Positions 32,968 through 39,107 of a stretch of 39,107 nt of DNA are shown in pieces (the stretch's first letter is position 1; the number at the start of each line of letters is the position of its first letter). The translations under genes were made by a program, and so were the position numbers. The notes under the pieces were generated by a model. That model had not been told where the DNA came from. It ran no database searches and was given only the letters and a program-made list of their open reading frames with translations. The stretch is from CAZCBN01 sp964496975 (lineage in GTDB: Bacteria > Planctomycetota > Phycisphaerae > Phycisphaerales > UBA1924). The DNA lies in contig CAZCBN010000016.1 in the NCBI GenBank assembly GCA_964496975.1, positions 1-39,107 on the forward strand, written 5' to 3'.

Positions 32968-34338
32968 GTGAGTGCGAGCGATCCGAGCAAAACCCGGCCC
33001 GTGCCCCGTTCCCCCGGCGACACCGACGGTCTGGGCGGCGCGGTCGCGGCGGCCTCGCTCGAAGAGACCAACATCGCCCTGCGGGAAGAAGCGAACAAAA
33101 GCGGAACGAACCTCGACTCGCTCGTCGGCCGGCTGGTCATTGACCAGGGCCTGGCCACCGCGGACGAGGTGAAGCACTGTCTGGCGTTGGTGCGCGGGGC
33201 GGAGGACGCCAGCGGCAAGACGCTCTCGCAGCTGCTGGTGGAGCAGGAGTACGTCACCGAGCGGCAGCTCGTCCGCCTGAAGGAGCGCATCGAGGCGGAG
33301 CGGAAGGGCAAGATCCCCGGCTATAGCGGCTTCACGGAGCTGGGCGCGGGCGCGATGGCCAAGGTCTACCGGGCGAAGCAGAACAGCCTGGACCGCCTCG
33401 TGGCCATCAAGGTGCTGCCGAAGAAGTACGCGACCAACCCGCAGTTCATCGAGCGGTTCTTCAACGAGGGCCGGGCGGCCGCGGCGCTGAACCACCCGAA
33501 CATCGTGCAGGCGTTCGACGTGAACAACGTCGGCGACCTGTACTACTTCGTGATGGAGTACGTCGACGGGCGCACGGTGCACGACGACATCCAGACGAAA
33601 AAGCGGTACGCCGAGGCGGAGGCGGTCAACATCGTGCTGCAGGTGGCCGAGGCGCTGGACCACGCGCACGGCAAGGGGCTGATCCACCGCGACGTGAAGC
33701 CCAAAAACGTGATGATCACCAAGCAGGGCGTGGTGAAGCTGGCCGACATGGGCCTCGCCCGGGCGATCAGCGACAAGGAGGCCGCGGAGGCCGAGGCGGG
33801 CAAGGCCTTCGGCACGCCCTACTACATCAGCCCCGAGCAGATCCGCGGCGAGCGCGACATCGGCCCGCAGACCGACATCTACTCGCTCGGCGCCACGCTC
33901 TACCACATGGTGACGGGCCAGGTGCCCTTCGACGGCAAAAACCCGTCGGCCGTGATGCACAAGCACCTGAAGGCCCCGCTGGTGCCGCCCGACCACGTGA
34001 ACCCCAAGCTGAGCCCGGGCATCGCCGAGGTCATCGAGATGATGATGGCCAAGGACCCGAACGCCCGCTACCGCTCCTGCAAGGACCTCATCCTCGACCT
34101 GCGCGACGTGCAGGCCGGCAAGCAGCCCCGCCTCGCCCACAAAGACGTGCTGCCCGAGTCCGACGTCGGCAGCCTTTTGAAGGCCGAGGCGGCCGCGGCG
34201 TCGGAGATCCCGGTGGACCGCATGTCGGCCCGGCCCCGCTCGTCGGCCGATGTGGTCCGCTCGCCGCTCTTTGTCGTCATGGCGATCCTCATGGCGGCCA
34301 GCGTCATCTTCAACGTGGTGCTGCTGGTGCAGCAATGA
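32968..34338 (+). CDS. Hanks-type Ser/Thr protein kinase, C-terminal membrane anchor
   Basis: A protein of 456 residues. Residues 50-112 (SLVGRLVIDQGLATADEVKH... LVEQEYVTERQLVRL) look like a MshEN/GspE N-terminal-type helical module. The kinase domain follows: glycine loop ELGAGAMAKVYRA (124-136), Lys148 in VAIKVLPK, catalytic HRDVKPKN (240-247) and the metal motif LADMGLA, in which DMG replaces DFG. GTPYYISPEQIRGE is the activation-segment end. One C-terminal transmembrane helix (436-454) leaves only two or three residues outside, so it is a tail-anchored kinase without an extracellular sensor. An in-frame TGA at 32959 makes GTG 32968 the earliest start, and GTG 33001 is the alternative. Neither has a ribosome-binding site. 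Confidence 0.9.
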   Translation: MSASDPSKTRPVPRSPGDTDGLGGAVAAASLEETNIALREEANKSGTNLDSLVGRLVIDQGLATADEVKHCLALVRGAEDASGKTLSQLLVEQEYVTERQLVRLKERIEAERKGKIPGYSGFTELGAGAMAKVYRAKQNSLDRLVAIKVLPKKYATNPQFIERFFNEGRAAAALNHPNIVQAFDVNNVGDLYYFVMEYVDGRTVHDDIQTKKRYAEAEAVNIVLQVAEALDHAHGKGLIHRDVKPKNVMITKQGVVKLADMGLARAISDKEAAEAEAGKAFGTPYYISPEQIRGERDIGPQTDIYSLGATLYHMVTGQVPFDGKNPSAVMHKHLKAPLVPPDHVNPKLSPGIAEVIEMMMAKDPNARYRSCKDLILDLRDVQAGKQPRLAHKDVLPESDVGSLLKAEAAAASEIPVDRMSARPRSSADVVRSPLFVVMAILMAASVIFNVVLLVQQ

Positions 34339-34643
34339 CCCGCCCGCGTCCCGCGTCCCGTGCCGTCGCGATCCCGCGCACCGGTTTGGCGTTTGGGCGT
34401 TGTCTCCCCCCTGCCGGGGTCGATACAGTGGTGCGACGTGACGCAGCCGCGTGACGCGGCCGCCCCCCTCTTCGCTCGCGGGGGGGGCCGGCGTTCGCGG
34501 GCGAGCGTCCCGGCTTTTCGCAGGCCGGCGGAGCGTGGGGCAGGGCCGCCCCGCGATGGACCGCGCGTGACACGACCGATGCCGTTCCCGTCCGCCGGCG
34601 TGTGCCCGGCGGCCGCGCCCGGCAGCCCACAGGAGACCTGACC
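34339..34643 (+). promoter_or_regulatory. Promoter and hairpin-rich 5' leader of infC
   Basis: TTGTCT (34400-34405), an 18-nt spacer and TACAGT (34424-34429) form a plausible promoter. The resulting leader of about 205 nt contains three stems. They are gccgcg/cgcggc (34446-34460, loop tga), cgctcgc/gcgagcg (34473-34507) and ccggc/gccgg (34510-34528). No ORF is seen in it. A long structured leader upstream of infC suggests post-transcriptional control. Confidence 0.5.
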
Positions 34644-34646
34644 ATC
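34631..34646 (+). promoter_or_regulatory. Ribosome-binding site and non-canonical ATC start of infC
   Basis: AGGAG (34631-34635) lies eight bases before ATC 34644, exactly the spacing of the other ribosome-binding sites in this window. No ATG, GTG or TTG in frame lies within reach of it, and the CTG at 34638 is too close. Rare AUN start codons are the known basis of IF-3 autoregulation in other bacteria. Confidence 0.7.
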
Positions 34647-35420
34647 AATCGCAGACCCTTCCTCCGCTCCCCGGGCCAGGTGCAGCGCACCCGGGTGAAC
34701 CACATGATCCGCATGAGCCCGATCCGGCTCATCGACCAGAACAACCAGCAGGTGGGCGTGATCGACACGGGCGAGGCCCTGCGCATGGCGCAGGAGGCGG
34801 GGCTTGACCTCGTCGAGATCCAGCCCGACAGCCGGCCGCCGATCTGCAAGATCATGGACTACGGCAAGCACCGCTACGAGCTCAGCAAGCAGAGCAAGGA
34901 CCGCAAGAACAGCGGGCCCGACCTGAAGGAAATCCGCCTGGGCCGCTCGATCAAGATCGACCCGCACGACGTGAAGATCCGCGTCGACCAGGCCCGCCGA
35001 TTCCTGATGGCGGGGCACAAGGTGCAGTTCACGCAGCGCTTCCGCGGCCGCGAGATGATGTACAAGGATCAGGGCCTTCGCCGGCTGCGCGACATCTGCG
35101 ACCAGCTCGGCGAGATCGCCAAGGTGGAGGTGCCGCCGCGCTGGCTCGGGAAGCAAACGTCGATCGTGCTGGCGCCGATGAAGGACAAGATCGACGCCAT
35201 CAAGCGCAAGATGACCGAGGAAGAGCGCAAGCGTGAGGCCGCCGAGCTGGAGGCCGCCGAGAAGGCCCGCCTCGCCGAGCTCGCGGCCGACGACGCCGAG
35301 GGCGACGACGACGACGAGGGCGACGCCGGCGGCAAGGGCGGCAAGAAGGGCAAGGGCCCCGCCGACGACCGCGCCCGCAACCCCGTCGACGACGAGATCG
35401 CCGAGCTGCTGGGCGAGTAA
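34644..35420 (+). CDS. infC: Translation initiation factor IF-3 with acidic/Lys-rich C-terminal extension
   Basis: A protein of 258 residues. It binds the 30S subunit, prevents premature 50S joining and checks the start codon. The N-domain (PIRLIDQNNQQVGVIDTGEAL... GLDLVEIQP... ICKIMDYGKHRYE) and the C-domain (KEIRLGRSIKIDPHDVKIR... VQFTQRFRGREMMYKDQG... SIVLAPMK) are complete. An extension of about 60 residues follows, first helical and charged (EEERKREAAELEAAEKARLAELAADDAEG), then Gly/Lys and ending in VDDEIAELLGE. The best start is ATC 34644; GTG 34602 would be in frame but upstream of the ribosome-binding site. Unlike most bacteria, rpmI and rplT do not follow: pyrD is convergent 82 nt downstream. 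Confidence 0.93.
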   Translation: MNRRPFLRSPGQVQRTRVNHMIRMSPIRLIDQNNQQVGVIDTGEALRMAQEAGLDLVEIQPDSRPPICKIMDYGKHRYELSKQSKDRKNSGPDLKEIRLGRSIKIDPHDVKIRVDQARRFLMAGHKVQFTQRFRGREMMYKDQGLRRLRDICDQLGEIAKVEVPPRWLGKQTSIVLAPMKDKIDAIKRKMTEEERKREAAELEAAEKARLAELAADDAEGDDDDEGDAGGKGGKKGKGPADDRARNPVDDEIAELLGE

Positions 35421-35502
35421 CCCCGCGGCCCGGGGCCAATCTCGGGCCACGCCCCCGCCCGCGCGGGCCAAGCGCGGTCCGTCGTCATCAACACCCCGCC
35501 CG

Positions 35503-36582
35503 CTAGCGAGCGACCGCGGCGCCGACCAGACCCTGCACCCGGCCCTCCGGCTGCTGCAACGCCCAGGCCCGCAGGCCGCGGGCGATGCCGCGCGCCGCCC
35601 GCGGGTCGGCGAACGACGCCGTGCCGACCTGCACCGCCGTCGCCCCGGCGAGGATGAACTCCGCCGCGTCGGCCCACGACAGCACGCCCCCGACCGCGAT
35701 GATCGGCACGCCCCGCTCCCGCGCGATGTTGCGGTGCACGTCGTGCACGATGCGCAGCACGATGGGCCGCACCGCGGGCCCGCTGAGGCCGCCGCCGAAG
35801 CCCCGCCCGCCGGTCGCGCTGCCGAGCACGGGCCTGCGGGTCCTCAGGTCAATCGCCATCGCGGGCGTGGTGTTGCAGAGCACGAGGGCGTCGACGCCCC
35901 GCCCGCCGGCCGCGGGCTCGATCGCCGCGCGGGCGAGGTCGGACGCGGAGTGCGGCGTCGCGACGGCCACCGGCGGGAGCTTGGCGAAGATCCGCGCGGT
36001 GGGCGCCGCCGCGCGGCACGCCGCGACGAGTTCCCCGAGCCGCGCAGGGTCGGTGCCAAAGTCCACGCCGTGCGCCACGTTGGGGCAACTGACGTTGAGC
36101 TCCACCGCCGCCACGCCCGGCAGCGCCGCCGCCCGCCGCACGAGGGCCGCGAAGTCCTCCACGCTCTCCCCCGCCACCGACACCACGACCGCCGTCGGCA
36201 GCGCGGCGATCCGCGGGCCGTGGTCGGCCTCAAACCGATCGATGCCGGGGTTGGAGAGCCCGACCGCGTTCAGCATCCCCACCGGCAGCGGCGCCACGCG
36301 CCACGCCTCGTTCCCCTCGCGGGGCCGGGAGGTGATGGACTTGGTCGTCACCGCGCCCACCGAGTGCAGCGGCAGCACGTCCGCCGACTCATCGAGCACG
36401 CCCGCCGTGCCCGCGGCGAGGATCACCGGCGACCGCAGTTGAAGCCCCGCGACGTCGACCGCGAGCACGCGGTCCGCTCCCGCCCGCGCGCCGTTCCCGC
36501 CCCCGCCCCCGGCGGGCGGTGCGACGGAGCCGGTTGGTGCGGGCGCGGCGTGAACCTGTCGCGGCGGCGTCGGTGTCTCCAC
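35503..36582 (-). CDS. pyrD: Dihydroorotate dehydrogenase, class 1B catalytic subunit type
   Basis: A protein of 359 residues that oxidises dihydroorotate to orotate with FMN in pyrimidine synthesis. The key blocks are SPVILAAGTAGV, TTKSITSRPREGNEAWR, GMLNAVGLSNPG and ELNVSCPNV with the catalytic Cys166. These are followed by CNTTPAMAIDLRTRRP, GGGLSGPAVRPIVLRIV and IIAVGGVLSWADAAEFILAGATAVQVGTA. The catalytic Cys and the GGLSGPA segment indicate class 1B, which normally works with the iron-sulfur subunit PyrK; none is visible here. The first 40 residues are Pro/Gly-rich and not conserved. The start at GTG 36582 was chosen because TACCCT ends six bases before it, and no in-frame ATG lies between it and the conserved core. 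Confidence 0.93.
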   Translation of the reverse strand: METPTPPRQVHAAPAPTGSVAPPAGGGGGNGARAGADRVLAVDVAGLQLRSPVILAAGTAGVLDESADVLPLHSVGAVTTKSITSRPREGNEAWRVAPLPVGMLNAVGLSNPGIDRFEADHGPRIAALPTAVVVSVAGESVEDFAALVRRAAALPGVAAVELNVSCPNVAHGVDFGTDPARLGELVAACRAAAPTARIFAKLPPVAVATPHSASDLARAAIEPAAGGRGVDALVLCNTTPAMAIDLRTRRPVLGSATGGRGFGGGLSGPAVRPIVLRIVHDVHRNIARERGVPIIAVGGVLSWADAAEFILAGATAVQVGTASFADPRAARGIARGLRAWALQQPEGRVQGLVGAAVAR

Positions 36583-36616
36583 GGGTCGAGGGTACCGCCG
36601 CCACCTACCCTGCGGT
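36583..36616. promoter_or_regulatory. 34-nt divergent promoter for pyrD (-) and the TPR-YggX gene (+), both apparently leaderless
   Basis: On the - strand TACCCT (36589-36594) ends six bases before the pyrD GTG. On the + strand TACCCT (36606-36611) ends five bases before the ATG at 36617. Only 34 nt separate the start codons, leaving no room for leaders with ribosome-binding sites. Neither -35 is recognisable. Confidence 0.55.
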
Positions 36617-37342
36617 ATGGACATCAACGACCGCATCGCCCGCTTCCAGGAACTGTGCGCGCAGGACCCGACGAACGACATGGCCTTCTTCAGCCTCGCC
36701 GGCGCGTTGAACCAGGCCGGCCGCTCGCGCGAGGCGGCCGAGGCCTACGTCCGGTGCACCGCCCTCAACCCGTCCATGAGCAAGGCCTACCAGCTCGCCG
36801 GCGCCGCGTTCATCGCCTGCGATGATCGCGCCCGGGCCGCCGAGGTGCTGACCGAGGGCTACCGCGTCGCGACGGAGCGCGGCGACCTCATGCCCAAGAA
36901 AGCCATGGCCGACCTGCTGCAGAAGCTGGACATCCCGCTCCCCGAGGTGACGGGCGCGCCGGACGCCCCCGCCGCCCCGGCGGGGGACTTCCTCTGCCGT
37001 CGCACGGGTCGCCACGGGACGCAGTTGCCTCGTCCCCCATTTCGGGGTCCGGTCGGCGCGTGGATCTACGAGAGCATCAGCCGCCAGACCTTTGACGAGT
37101 GGATCGCCCTGGGCACCAAGATCATCAACGAGCTGAAGCTCGACCTCTCCCGCGATGAGCACGAGGCCGTCTACGACTACGGCATGCGGCGTTTCCTGGG
37201 CATCGACGATGACCAGTACCTCGCCCTCGCCGGTCGGCCCCCCGCGCCGGCCGCCGCCGACTACCGCAGCACGATCGACATGATCCTCTCGCGGAGCGGC
37301 AAGCTCGAAGAGTTCGGCGGCTCGCTGCACCAGCGGCACTGA
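36617..37342 (+). CDS. TPR repeats fused to a YggX-like Fe(2+)-trafficking domain
   Basis: A protein of 241 residues. Residues 5-90 form about two TPR units (DMAFFSLAGALNQAGRSREAAEAYVRCTALNP, then KAYQLAGAAFIACDDRARAAEVLTEGYRVA). After a Pro/Ala linker (105-122), residues 124-196 match YggX: FLCRRTGRHGTQLPRPPF, GAWIYESISRQTFDEWIALGTKIINELKL, EHEAVYDYGMRRFLG. The conserved Cys near the YggX N-terminus is Cys127. YggX proteins protect iron-sulfur clusters from oxidation and may handle ferrous iron. Here the domain is carried on a protein-interaction arm. The start is ATG 36617 with TACCCT just upstream and no ribosome-binding site. It is divergent from pyrD. Confidence 0.83.
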   Translation: MDINDRIARFQELCAQDPTNDMAFFSLAGALNQAGRSREAAEAYVRCTALNPSMSKAYQLAGAAFIACDDRARAAEVLTEGYRVATERGDLMPKKAMADLLQKLDIPLPEVTGAPDAPAAPAGDFLCRRTGRHGTQLPRPPFRGPVGAWIYESISRQTFDEWIALGTKIINELKLDLSRDEHEAVYDYGMRRFLGIDDDQYLALAGRPPAPAAADYRSTIDMILSRSGKLEEFGGSLHQRH

Positions 37343-37548
37343 CGCGGGGCCGATCGCCTCGGGCATCCACCAAAATAGGTGACGGGACTTTCATCGGTTC
37401 TTTCGATTTCGCCCCGTCTTCCGCCGATTTTGCTGGCCGCTCCGCCGACCTGGTTCACCTTGCGACACCGGACATTCTGCCGCGTCGTGGGCGGCGAACC
37501 GGTGAGACGTTGTCGGGGCGGCGAGCCCCCGAAAAAGGTGAGAACGAG

Positions 37549-38232
37549 ATGAAGAGCGCGATCCTGGCCCTCGTGGCCTCCACCGGCGTGGCCGCGGCCG
37601 CGACCTTTGACACGGTCCAGATGCAGATGTTCGAGGGCGTGCCGAACTTCAGCGGCTCCTTCACCTTCAACCAGTTCAACGCCGCGGACTTCGGCAACCC
37701 CGCCGACATCACCCTCGACGCGGTCATGGTCACCCTGACGGTCCAGATCGCCGACGGCGTCTTCCAGCTGGACAACGACGGCGTCGACGGCGCGACCGTC
37801 AACGCCCAGCTCGGCGCCCAGGTCACCCTGACCGGCAACGGCGTCATCATCAACGCCCTCGTCGCCACGCCCACCACCAGCGACACCTTCAACCTCGCCG
37901 GCAACAACGGCGACGACGACCAGAACTTCACCTTCGAGCCCGGCGACCCGGACTTCGCCCAGCTCAACGGCACCGGCCAGATCGCCTCCGACATGGACAC
38001 CTACGTCGGCCTGTTCGCGGCCCAGTTCGCCGGCGCCGGCACCTTCGGCCTCGACTACAGCGCCCTGCAGATCTTCAACCAGGACGGCCAGGGCGGCATC
38101 TCCTTCGCCGGCACCCCCGTCACCGCGAAGGTCATCGCCGAGGTGAAGTACACCTACACCGTCGTCCCCGCGCCCGCCGCCTTCGGCGTGCTGAGCCTCG
38201 CCGGCCTCGTCGCCGGCCGTCGCCGCCGCTGA
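37549..38232 (+). CDS. Secreted structural-type protein with PEP-CTERM-like anchor
   Basis: A protein of 227 residues. A signal peptide (MKSAILALVASTGVAAAATF) is followed by an all-beta, Asn/Asp/Thr-rich domain. The segment FTFNQFNAADFGNPADITLDAVMVTLTVQ (about 38-66) resembles the choice-of-anchor E family as I remember it. The end is VVPAPAAFGVLSLAGLVAGRRRR: a Pro-rich motif, a hydrophobic stretch and an Arg cluster, the plan of PEP-CTERM and related exosortase signals. It probably ends up on the cell surface or in the matrix, and no enzymatic motif is seen. ATG 37549 has AAGGTG about eight bases upstream. A strong terminator follows the gene, so it is monocistronic. Confidence 0.8.
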   Translation: MKSAILALVASTGVAAAATFDTVQMQMFEGVPNFSGSFTFNQFNAADFGNPADITLDAVMVTLTVQIADGVFQLDNDGVDGATVNAQLGAQVTLTGNGVIINALVATPTTSDTFNLAGNNGDDDQNFTFEPGDPDFAQLNGTGQIASDMDTYVGLFAAQFAGAGTFGLDYSALQIFNQDGQGGISFAGTPVTAKVIAEVKYTYTVVPAPAAFGVLSLAGLVAGRRRR

Positions 38233-38287
38233 ACGCCGGCCCCCTTTCCGGGGCCCGCGGACACGCACCCAACTTGTGCACGATCAG

Positions 38288-38314
38288 GCGGGGCCGCAGG
38301 GCCCCGCTTTTTTT
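38288..38314 (+). terminator. Intrinsic terminator after the PEP-CTERM-like gene
   Basis: Stem gcggggcc (38288-38295) pairs perfectly with ggccccgc (38300-38307) around the loop gcag, followed by seven T (38308-38314). It is 55 nt after the stop codon and the only textbook terminator in the window. Confidence 0.93.
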
Positions 38315-38347
38315 CGCGCGCTGGCGCGGCGCCGCGCACCCCGGCGC

Positions 38348-39107
38348 TCAGCCGACGAGCCGCCGCTTGCGGAGCCCGCGCACGATGAGGTCGTCCACGG
38401 GCCGATCGGTCGGCACGACGTAGTGCTCGATGCCCCGGGTGCGGCAGGCTCGGCGCGTGCGCTCGAGCATCGCCTCCAGCCGCCGGCGGTACGCGGCGAT
38501 GAGCGGCCCCGCCGCGGTGATCTCCACGTCGCGGGCCCCCTCGGCGTCCAGCAGCCGCAGGTCGCCCGCCAGGCCGCGACCCACCTCGCGGGCCGGGTCG
38601 AGCTCCCCCGGCGTCAGCACCTGCAGCACGCACGCGTCGAGCGCCGGCGCCCCCGTGCCCGCCGCGACAAGACGCGAGAGCCCGGGCTCCAGCGGCTCCT
38701 CGAACAGCAGGTCGCTCAGCAGCACCAGCACGCCGCGAGACTGCGGGTGCGAGGCGATGCGCCCCATCGCCGCGGCGAAGGACCCGGGCCCGCCGCTCGC
38801 AGCCTCGCCGGCCTCGGGCCCGCCGGCGGAGAGGCCCGCCCCGCCCGCGCCCCCCTCGGCGACCAGGAACGCGGCGAGCCGCTCGACCGACCGCCGGCCG
38901 CGCAGCCCGCCGAGCCGCCGCAGTCCCGCGGGCCCGCCGAAGGTCCAGGCGTGCAGGCGGTTCTGGTTCACGAGCGCGATGTAGCCGAGCGCCATCGCCG
39001 CGCGGAGCGCGTAGAGCCGCTTGCTGGGTGTGGGGCCGGGGCCGGGGCCGGGGCCGCGGGCGTCGCCCTCGGCCCGGGCGGCCGCGGCGTCCGGGCGTGC
39101 CGAGCCG
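38348..39107 (-). CDS. DUF58-type protein (partial, N-terminus beyond the right edge)
   Basis: The frame is open from base 39107 to the stop at 38348-38350 (about 252 residues visible). The segment KRLYALRAAMALGYIALVNQNRLHAWTFGG is the characteristic core of DUF58 proteins, where a vWA-like fold begins. GVLVLLSDLLFEE and LDACVLQVLTPGELDP follow as further strands, and the end is VPTDRPVDDLIVRGLRKRRLVG. DUF58 genes usually accompany MoxR ATPases and BatA-type vWA proteins; those would lie outside the window. An ATG at 38995 is internal. Just upstream of it is a Gly-Pro run encoded by GGGGCC repeats. The role is unknown, possibly chaperone-like assembly at the membrane. Confidence 0.82.
   Translation of the reverse strand, partial: GSARPDAAAARAEGDARGPGPGPGPTPSKRLYALRAAMALGYIALVNQNRLHAWTFGGPAGLRRLGGLRGRRSVERLAAFLVAEGGAGGAGLSAGGPEAGEAASGGPGSFAAAMGRIASHPQSRGVLVLLSDLLFEEPLEPGLSRLVAAGTGAPALDACVLQVLTPGELDPAREVGRGLAGDLRLLDAEGARDVEITAAGPLIAAYRRRLEAMLERTRRACRTRGIEHYVVPTDRPVDDLIVRGLRKRRLVG
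39032..39055 (-). repeat. Four tandem GGGGCC hexamers inside the DUF58 gene
   Basis: The + strand reads ggggcc four times without interruption, encoding alternating Gly-Pro on the - strand just before the conserved KRLYALRAA segment. It probably marks a variable linker. Confidence 0.9.

Noticed and set aside
32759..32971. 70-codon frame overlapping the kinase start as GTGA
   Set aside because: It has no ribosome-binding site, starts with TTG and has no recognisable features; the overlap is probably chance.
37343..37548. Riboswitch upstream of the PEP-CTERM-like gene
   Set aside because: Only short CACC/GGTG and GGGGC/GCCCC inverted repeats are present, with no conserved riboswitch core that I can recognise.

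Overview
This window looks like chromosomal DNA from a planctomycete, most likely of the class Phycisphaerae. The base composition is very GC-rich throughout, except for one gene. Most genes stand alone or in short same-strand runs rather than in long operons. The gyrase A subunit has the PVC-like motif GESVIYPTLV. Three unrelated secreted proteins end in the same acidic FFDxL...D-x-GC tail, and another ends in a VPAPA-hydrophobic-RRRR tail. These are surface-sorting signals typical of planctomycetes. The assignment is from memory of these families, not from a search.

Layout, left to right. 1-4.8 kb: the 3' end of an unrecognised gene, gyrA, a STAS-domain protein and a lone MacB/LolD-type ABC ATPase, all on +. 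4.8-7.9 kb: a SpoIIE-type phosphatase, a DUF192 protein and gluQ on -, divergent from phhB on +. 8.4-12.6 kb: a 1025-residue secreted carbohydrate-active protein, convergent with a secreted beta-helix protein. 12.9-16.1 kb: a phosphohexomutase and a KAP-like membrane-inserted P-loop ATPase. 16.1-17.6 kb: an AT-richer DUF900-type lipoprotein hydrolase with a 17-Asn run, probably acquired by transfer. 17.9-24.5 kb: ada, a di-haem MauG-type peroxidase, an LCAT-like lipase, a glycerophosphodiester phosphodiesterase and a DUF1223 thioredoxin-like protein. 24.5-32.3 kb: a serine beta-lactamase-fold hydrolase, a UvrD/PcrA helicase, an astacin-like protease and an APC-UspA fusion transporter, all on -. 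33.0-39.1 kb: a Hanks-type kinase, infC, a class 1B dihydroorotate dehydrogenase, a TPR-YggX fusion, a secreted C-terminally anchored protein and the 3' end of a DUF58 gene.

The genes are a mixture of housekeeping functions (replication topology, translation initiation, pyrimidine synthesis, tRNA modification, DNA repair) and secreted or surface proteins. The STAS protein and the convergent SpoIIE-type phosphatase could form part of a partner-switching circuit, but no anti-sigma kinase is present.

I found no tRNA, rRNA, CRISPR array, integrase, transposase or prophage. I also found no complete new multi-gene system. The observations that most deserve follow-up are: an infC gene whose best start codon is ATC behind an ideal ribosome-binding site and a hairpin-rich leader; a recurring TACNNT box 5-9 nt before start codons that lack ribosome-binding sites, implying leaderless mRNAs; the shared C-terminal GC tail on three different enzymes; the KAP-like ATPase; and the low-GC hydrolase with its asparagine microsatellite.
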